The position numbers and the translations under genes were made by a program. Below are positions 58,942 to 64,000 of a stretch of 64,000 nt of DNA, piece after piece. Source of the stretch: Caenorhabditis elegans (Eukaryota > Nematoda > Chromadorea > Rhabditida > Rhabditidae); the NCBI RefSeq assembly GCF_000002985.6, contig NC_003281.10, positions 9,858,001-9,922,000 of the forward strand, in the 5' to 3' direction. Numbering within the stretch: the stretch's first letter is position 1; each line of letters begins with the position of its first letter. The notes beneath the pieces are model-generated. The model was not told where the DNA came from, did no database searches, and saw only the letters and a program-made list of their open reading frames with translations.

Positions 58942-60772
58942 TTTGATTTGATTTGATTTGATTTATTTTCAACATTAAGAGCCAAAAGGTAATACATTGA
59001 AAGGTAGTACAATTTAAGGTTTAATGAGAAAATAAATTTATAAAACGAGACAAACCCAGCAAGAGTTCATCTCGAGTGTGGGAAATGGGCGAGGTAAGAA
59101 TTAAAAAACAGAAAAAAAAAGAAGAATAGAGAATAAAGAATTATAAAGAAAAGAAAACGGACTCGAGATCACATAGTTTCAATACCGGGGAATGTGAAGA
59201 TCGAGAAAGTGAGAAAATTGGAAAGGAGAGAGGAAAACCGGTACGTTTTTGAAAAGATTATTCCAAATGGGAACTGACTGGGCAAAAAAGTGAGCGGTGC
59301 AACTGTCCTTTCTAACGAGAATCATAGGGTGCCTATTAGAGCTAGCGAATGAGACAAATTGATTAAGCCTAGGGAAGTGGGAGGATCCAGTGAGGAATCT
59401 ATAGAGTAGTTTCATTTGAGCTTTAATTCTAGTGTGTCTGGTGGAGAAGAGTTTCATTATGCTAAGTCTATCTTCATAAGAGGAGAATTTAGTATTGCAT
59501 CGTTGCAGAACGCGCTTGGTAAAGTGTCTAAGAGGTTTCTCAAGTTTAGTCGAGAGCAATGAATTGGGGGAGGGAGAGTAAACCTCCGCGCAGTAATTTA
59601 TAATTGGAGCCACATAAGTTTTGAAAAGAAACCCGTAGAAGTGAGGTGAGTTGGAAGAGAATGCTTTTAGGATTTGTTTAGCCCGAAGCATGGCTAGGGA
59701 ACTAATTTTGGCAATGTGGGCCTCAAATTTAAGCTTGGGATCGGTGACAAGACCTAAGTCGCGAACAGTAGAAGAGGGGATTATGGGAACACCATCAACT
59801 GTGTATGAGTGGTTGGTGTTTAGGGAACCCAGAGAAAGGGAAGAAGATTTTGCAGGGGCGAGGGGCAGCTCATTCTTCTTGGACCAGCTAACAATAGTGT
59901 CGATAGATTGTTGGATAATTAAAGGGTTGTGATGGTAGATTTTAATGTCATCCGCAAAGCAGGAGACATATATAGAGTGTTCAAGATCAATCAGTAAGTC
60001 GTTTATGAATAAAATGAAGAGGAGAGGGCCCGAAACGGAACCCTGCGGGACTCCTGAAGAAATGGGGTAGGTGTTTTTAGATAAAAACCTATTGATTTTT
60101 ACTGAGAACGTTCTTTGATTAAGGAATTCTTTGAACCAAGAACAAGTGAGGGGGTCTAATCCAAATGTAGCAAGTTTTTTGAGGAGGATCGAATGGGAGA
60201 CTTTATCGAACGCCTTGGCAAAATCGAAAAAAATTATATCAAGTGATTTTTCCTGTCTAATTATAGAGTGATAGAGAGTAATGGAGCGCACTAGAGAAGA
60301 AGGACAGCTTCTGAGTTGTAAAAACCCATGTTGATGGGGGGAAAGTAGATGGGAAAATTCCGTGCGGATTCGGGAGCAGATGATGCGTTCCATTACGCGC
60401 ACAAAGGGGTCCGTCAACGAAATGGGTCTGTAGTTGTGAGGAGATGAGGGATTACCCTTTTTGAGAATAGGGATGATTATTGCCTGTTTCCATCGGGCGG
60501 GAATAGTAGATTCAGAAAATGATTGATGGAATATTAGAGAAAGAGGCAGCGCGAGCGGGGTGGCACATTTCTTCAGTACTTAGTAATTTGCGCAGTGGGG
60601 GGAGAACCCACATTTGGGTGGGAGTTTAGATAGAACGCTTTCTATTATGTAGGGTTGGAAAGAATCATTCCTAATAGAGTTGGTAGTAGAGTTGGAGTGG
60701 GTAGAATCAGAATTGCGAGGACTATTGAGAAGCGGGTCAGGAAGCTGGGAGTTGTCAGTGGAGTAGTGTGAA
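58942..60772 (-). mobile_element. 5'-truncated non-LTR retrotransposon (CR1/Sam-like LINE)
   Basis: On the minus strand a reverse transcriptase frame runs from about 60770 to 59179 with one TAA at 60583-60581. It shows the N-terminal segment KLPPKCGFSP, then PARWKQAIIIPILKKGNP and NYRPISLTDPF. The core motifs IIFFDFAKAFDKVSH, SGVPQGSVSGPLLFILFIND and the catalytic CFADDIKIYHHN follow. Downstream of the RT the 3' end is a short UTR followed by four or more CAAAT units at 58966-58942, a microsatellite tail in place of poly-A. The endonuclease domain and any ORF1 are absent, so it is a dead 5'-truncated insertion. Its 5' end abuts the USP-like gene. Confidence 0.88.
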
Positions 60773-60825
60773 GTTCGAGCAGATTGTGGGGACGAATGTT
60801 ATTCGTCCCCACAATCTGCTCGAAC
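60773..60825. repeat. 25-bp perfect palindrome at the LINE 5' junction
   Basis: GTTCGAGCAGATTGTGGGGA (plus CGAAT) at 60773-60797 and its exact inverse at 60801-60825 flank GTT. The right arm belongs to the USP-like coding frame (GFEQIVGTN on the minus strand). The left arm is an inverted copy sitting where the LINE begins. Confidence 0.95.
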
Positions 60826-61267
60826 CCAACGAGAAGGAATGTGTGCCCGAGGAAGACCATCGGCTTGATGGTACACATTTTCATCGGTTGGTCATTGGAC
60901 TTACTCACTCGCACCCATACGTACTTCGAATTGTTTTTCGTGAGATTTAGGCGAAGCTCCTGCGTTCCGGTGTCTTTTCCGCTTCGGTGTTTCCCACAGA
61001 TGAGTTGTCTCGAGTCCACGCAATCAAGGAAGGTTTCATCTTTCTTCAACTTGCAAGAGATGTACGGCGTTCGGTAGGATGGAGACATTTTGTACGGCTT
61101 GCATCCTCCTGTGCAATTCACGACGCGTTTGTTGATTCGTAAGCAAAACAGCTCCCGAGCTTCTTCCGTTTCCATGCACTCAGTGGAGATGTCCTGAAAG
61201 TTGCAATGATAATAATTTGTTTGTATTCTGAGTAAGTATTGTACATCATATCAGAAGAGGTGTATGT

Positions 61268-61381
61268 ACTGTATATTCTCTATTAGTGCTGCATCTCTCG
61301 TAGTACTGCCGTCTCTAGTAGTGCTGCACTCAAAAAGCGCCTGGAAATTCGTGTTTCATGCAGCACTAATAGAGAATATAC
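61268..61381. repeat. Small foldback, GTATATTCTCTATTAGTGCT ends
   Basis: GTATATTCTCTATTAGTGCTGCAT at the left is mirrored exactly at the right (24 bp arms, 114 bp overall). It is a MITE-like element in the USP-like gene's intron. Confidence 0.8.
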
Positions 61382-61448
61382 AATAAAAAAGTTACTATTT
61401 CAGAGTTTCTCTCTGAAAACACTGAAAATGCTTTTAAAAAAGACTCTT

Positions 61449-61582
61449 GTTCGCCATATTCGACGCGGAAATATCAATTTTCTTTAAATTGATTTTTAAC
61501 GCGATTTCATTTTTATCCGCTACTTATGGGTAATTCACTGATTTTTTCTATAAGATAATTGCGCGTCGAATATGGCGATAAA
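61449..61582. repeat. Small foldback, CGCCATATTCGACGC ends
   Basis: CGCCATATTCGACGC near 61451 is mirrored by GCGTCGAATATGGCG near 61563-61577. It is a second foldback in the same short intron. Confidence 0.75.
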
Positions 61583-62519
61583 TACGTACACCGGTCTTTT
61601 GGGTAGTTATATAATAAGTGATTAATAGCAATTACTCACCTTGATTAGAGCTTCCACACCATTGTAGACATTGTTAACACCCGTTCTGAGCTGTGGATTT
61701 ATGAAGAGCTGTCGCAGCTTAGAGGTATCCTTGAACTCGTTCTTTCCGTCGAAAATCTTCCGCAGCTCTTCATGCCTTGGCTCCATAGAAATGCATTGCT
61801 GCAAGTGCTTGTTAAATCCTGATCTTTTCAACATTTGAAGAGAGGCATTTAACCAGCACGATGTGTCAGGGTTCAGAAGACGCATGCAGCTGGTTGTGAA
61901 TTTTCCTCTAAGATTTGTTTGCTTTGGTTGTTTTAGTGTTGCTCTGAAGACGTGGGGTACCTTCTTATCGAGCTTCGCTTTCTTCTTCGGCACATTGCGC
62001 TCCTCCTCGGCTCCATCTATCTGTAATTTGTCTTTAATGAGACAATATATTACAACGTATCGACACATTTTGAACTATTTTGAACATTTCGAATCCCCAC
62101 AAAACCTAGTATTTGTCATCAAAAAGTATTTTCTCATCGCTAAACCTCGCGCGTAAGATCAGAGTTTCGCTGGTAAATTTTTCTTCGTGAAAACGGCAGT
62201 TGGCACGGTGCCAGATCCAGAAAATGCGGTGCTGAAAGTTTTTTGAAAAGTCATACAAAAATTTGTTTTTTAGAATATTTTAAGTGTATAAAAGCTAAAA
62301 ATCCATAATAATTTGCATTCTTTTAAATTAATTATAATTATTGCAGAGAAAACTATCGGCCTCTACATCACCAACTTCCACACGCGTTATTTAATCGTAA
62401 GTGTTCAGTTCTTTTTTTAAAGGTTTAGAACTACCAAAAAATTATGACCGTATTTGATTTCCCGAATTTTGATGTCCCGTGAAGTTATCATACTTTCACT
62501 AGATTTTGAAGTACCTTAT

Positions 62520-62781
62520 TAAAGGCGCACAGATTTACGCAGGTGGGTCTCGGCGCGCAAAAAAGTTTATGGTAGTTTCTTTGAAATTTGAATTTTTAAA
62601 CCTGATTTTTCGCGATTTTTAGGGAGTAATGAAAAGGAAACACCAAAGTTTGCTGAAACCTTTGCGACTTCATTGAAAAACGCGAGGAAAATAAACGAAA
62701 CCGCTTAAAAATAACAAATAACTATCATAAATTTTTTTTTGCGCGCCGAAACCCACCTGCGTAAATCTGTGTGCCTTTAAT
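62520..62781. repeat. Foldback element, AAAGGCGC...GGGTCTCGGCGCGC family
   Basis: The left arm has TAAAGGCGCACAGATTTACG and GTGGGTCTCGGCGCGC; the right arm has GCGCGCCGAAACCCAC and CGTAAATCTGTGTGCCTTTA. It belongs to the same family as 38832-39034, with better preserved arms. Confidence 0.8.
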
Positions 62782-62844
62782 AAGGCACTTAAGAATCTTG
62801 TGAAAATACGATATTTTTTCCAATTGAAAATACTTACTTGGGCT

Positions 62845-63155
62845 TTAGCTTCACAGGTAAGCATGGTTAGTTGAGTTGACTTCGAGTTGGTTAGTTGTCG
62901 AGAAAAATCAATAAATGATTGGTTTTTCACAAAATTGACTTTTTATCGATTACAATTTTCTAACAAAAAAGTTCACGTAAATATGATGTTGAAATTTGAA
63001 GTTCTTAAAATTTTCCGAGATTTAATATTTACGTGGACTATCTTTTAAAAAAACCGCTAAATTAAAAAATCAAAACTTTGTGAATAACTAATCATTTCTT
63101 CATTTTTTTCGACAACTAACAAACTCGAAGCCTCCCCCACTAACCATGCTTAACA
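62845..63155. repeat. Divergent inverted duplication around ACTAACCATGCTTA
   Basis: The plus strand at 63108-63152 reads TCGACAACTAACAAACTCGA through ACTAACCATGCTTA. The minus strand at about 62900-62855 reads TCGACAACTAACCAACTCGA through ACTAACCATGCTTA. The two copies face each other across about 200 bp, and each contains an ATG followed by a short open stretch. Confidence 0.6.
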
Positions 63156-63180
63156 TAAGTTTTACATTTTCTGGTTTTCA

Positions 63181-63358
63181 TACTAATTCTCACTTTTCAG
63201 TTGTTTTTCTCATTGCTCTTATAGCAATTTTCAACTCGTCGTTTGCATCTAATAGTGTCTGCCACATCACCAGAAAGCCACTGATGCTTCCAGCTCCAGA
63301 AGACGTCTTCAATAAGCCAGTGCAACTTTACTCAAACACGGAACAAATGCCGAAGTGA
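63181..63358 (+). CDS. Second copy of the short secreted peptide gene
   Basis: Paralogue of the peptide at 55534. A hydrophobic segment ([17 protein letters not shown]) is followed by [13 protein letters not shown] and [19 protein letters not shown]. The start ATG of the 55.5-kb copy is ATT here, so translation would need the upstream frame from 63146 ([14 protein letters not shown]) or an exon joined at the internal CTTTTCAG. From 63340 its last codons overlap, in another frame, the beginning of glutamine synthetase homology, so this copy is fused to foreign sequence at its 3' end. It is probably a pseudogene or chimera. Confidence 0.35.
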
Positions 63359-63892
63359 CTCCAGGACAATGTGAATTCCAAATTGGAACCTGCGAAGGAA
63401 TCGATATGGGAGATCAGTTGTGGATGTCGAGATACATTCTGCACAGGTACATAAATCAATCTTGTTCTTATAGTTGTATAATAAAATGATTTCAGAGTTG
63501 CTGAACAATTCGGTGTCTGCGTATCGCTTGATCCCAAACCAAAGGTCACCATGGGAGACTGGAACGGAGCCGGATGCCACACCAACTTCTCCACCGCCGA
63601 AATGCGTGCTCCAGGTCCACCGATTGAAGCCGCCATGACAGAACTCAAGCGGACACATTTGGAGGCGATGAAGGTGCACGATCCATGGTGGAGAAGATAA
63701 TCTTCGTCGTTTGACAGGACGTCATGAGACAAGTTCGACTGACAAGTTTCTCGTGCCAATTGCGGATGCTCAATCCGTATTCCGAGACAGGTGGCTGCGG
63801 AGGGAAAGGGATATCTGGGGGATCGTCGTCCGTCGTCAAACTGTGATCCTTATCAAGTGACTGCGATGATTACACAAAACATGCTCTTCTAG
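63340..63892 (+). pseudogene. Glutamine synthetase pseudogene (C-terminal half)
   Basis: Homology starts at [20 protein letters not shown] (canonical QWEF has become QCEF). It continues through [14 protein letters not shown], a 49-bp intron (63447-63495), [17 protein letters not shown] and [20 protein letters not shown]. Then two codons are missing (APGPPIEAA), and after KVHDP a 2-base loss shifts the frame to TAA. The remaining sequence still encodes, out of frame, the [25 protein letters not shown] and [10 protein letters not shown] regions up to TAG at 63892. The N-terminal half is absent. Glutamine synthetase makes glutamine from glutamate, ammonia and ATP; this copy cannot. The retained intron shows it arose by DNA duplication rather than retroposition. 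Confidence 0.9.
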
Positions 63893-64000
63893 GATGATGT
63901 AGATATCCGGAACAAAAGAGTGCACATATTTGAATTGAATAAAATAAAATATTCATGAGAATGTGTGCTGTTTTTTTTGTTGAAACTTTCAACTTGAAAG

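Larger units (their letters stand above)
60773..62068 (-). pseudogene. Truncated USP-like (ubiquitin hydrolase-type) gene
   Basis: Exon 62068-61640 (possibly starting at an acceptor at IDGAEEERN) joins 61193-60801 in phase. It contains a lysine-rich stretch (PKKKAKLDKK, a possible nuclear signal), then the USP Cys-box RLLNPDTSCWLNASLQML. Further on come paired cysteines (NCTGGCKPY, SCKLKKDE, LICGKH) in the position of a USP fingers region. The frame then reaches the palindrome and runs into LINE sequence, so the half with the catalytic His is missing. USPs remove ubiquitin; this one cannot be active. I infer that the LINE insertion beheaded the gene. The intron 61194-61639 contains two foldback elements. 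Confidence 0.6.

Noticed and set aside
60784-61077. 97-codon plus-strand open frame crossing the palindrome
   Set aside because: It is antisense to the USP-like exon, whose minus-strand frame extends in phase across an intron and carries the Cys-box.
1-64000. CRISPR arrays, operons with Shine-Dalgarno sites, integrons or other prokaryotic features
   Set aside because: The window is a spliced nematode genome segment; the tandem repeats are microsatellites, minisatellites or foldbacks without spacer structure.

Overview
This is nematode nuclear DNA, almost certainly Caenorhabditis elegans. It is AT-rich, with short introns (TTTCAG acceptors, GTAAG/GTGAG donors), many intronic foldback repeats, and gene families typical of worms (TWK K+ channels, chemoreceptors, transthyretin-like and ALG Argonaute proteins). 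Several proteins match genes I recall from the ZK757 and F40F12 cosmids of chromosome III: dhhc-4, alg-4, cyld-1, cbp-3 and ttr-4. The names rest on memory. The exon models were read by eye from the sequence and checked by keeping the reading phase across every junction.

Layout, left to right. 1-0.45 kb: possible first exons of a minus-strand gene leaving the window. 2.9-5.2 kb (+): two-pore potassium channel with two antisense serine tRNA genes inside one intron. 5.6-9.8 kb (-): DHHC palmitoyltransferase with two alternative last exons. 10.6-13.4 kb (-): multi-TM serpentine receptor. 16.3-19.4 kb (-): dual-specificity phosphatase whose first codons overlap those of the divergent Ly6-like gene at 19.3-23.3 kb (+). 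23.3-29.4 kb: repeat-rich intergenic DNA. 29.4-33.3 kb (-): Argonaute alg-4. 35.2-40.4 kb (+): secreted two-MAM-domain protein whose introns hold a decayed mariner and nested foldback elements. 41.0-52.7 kb (-): CYLD-type deubiquitinase, with a perfect 195-bp inverted duplication in one intron.

The last 9 kb is different: small, partial or broken genes derived from larger families. It holds a CCHC zinc-knuckle gene, a short secreted peptide, a TAZ-domain-only CBP paralogue, a transthyretin-like gene without a visible signal-peptide exon, a 5'-truncated LINE, a USP-like gene cut off exactly at that LINE, and a second copy of the secreted peptide running into a glutamine synthetase pseudogene. 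This looks like a recent zone of segmental duplication and insertion.

The genes do not form one pathway. I see no clearly new defence or biosynthetic system. The most notable items are the head-to-head start-codon overlap, two genes with duplicated alternative 3' exons (one switching a GPI-anchored form to a secreted form), the RGG insertion and DEDD tetrad of the Argonaute, the 195-bp inverted duplication, and the palindromic LINE/USP junction.
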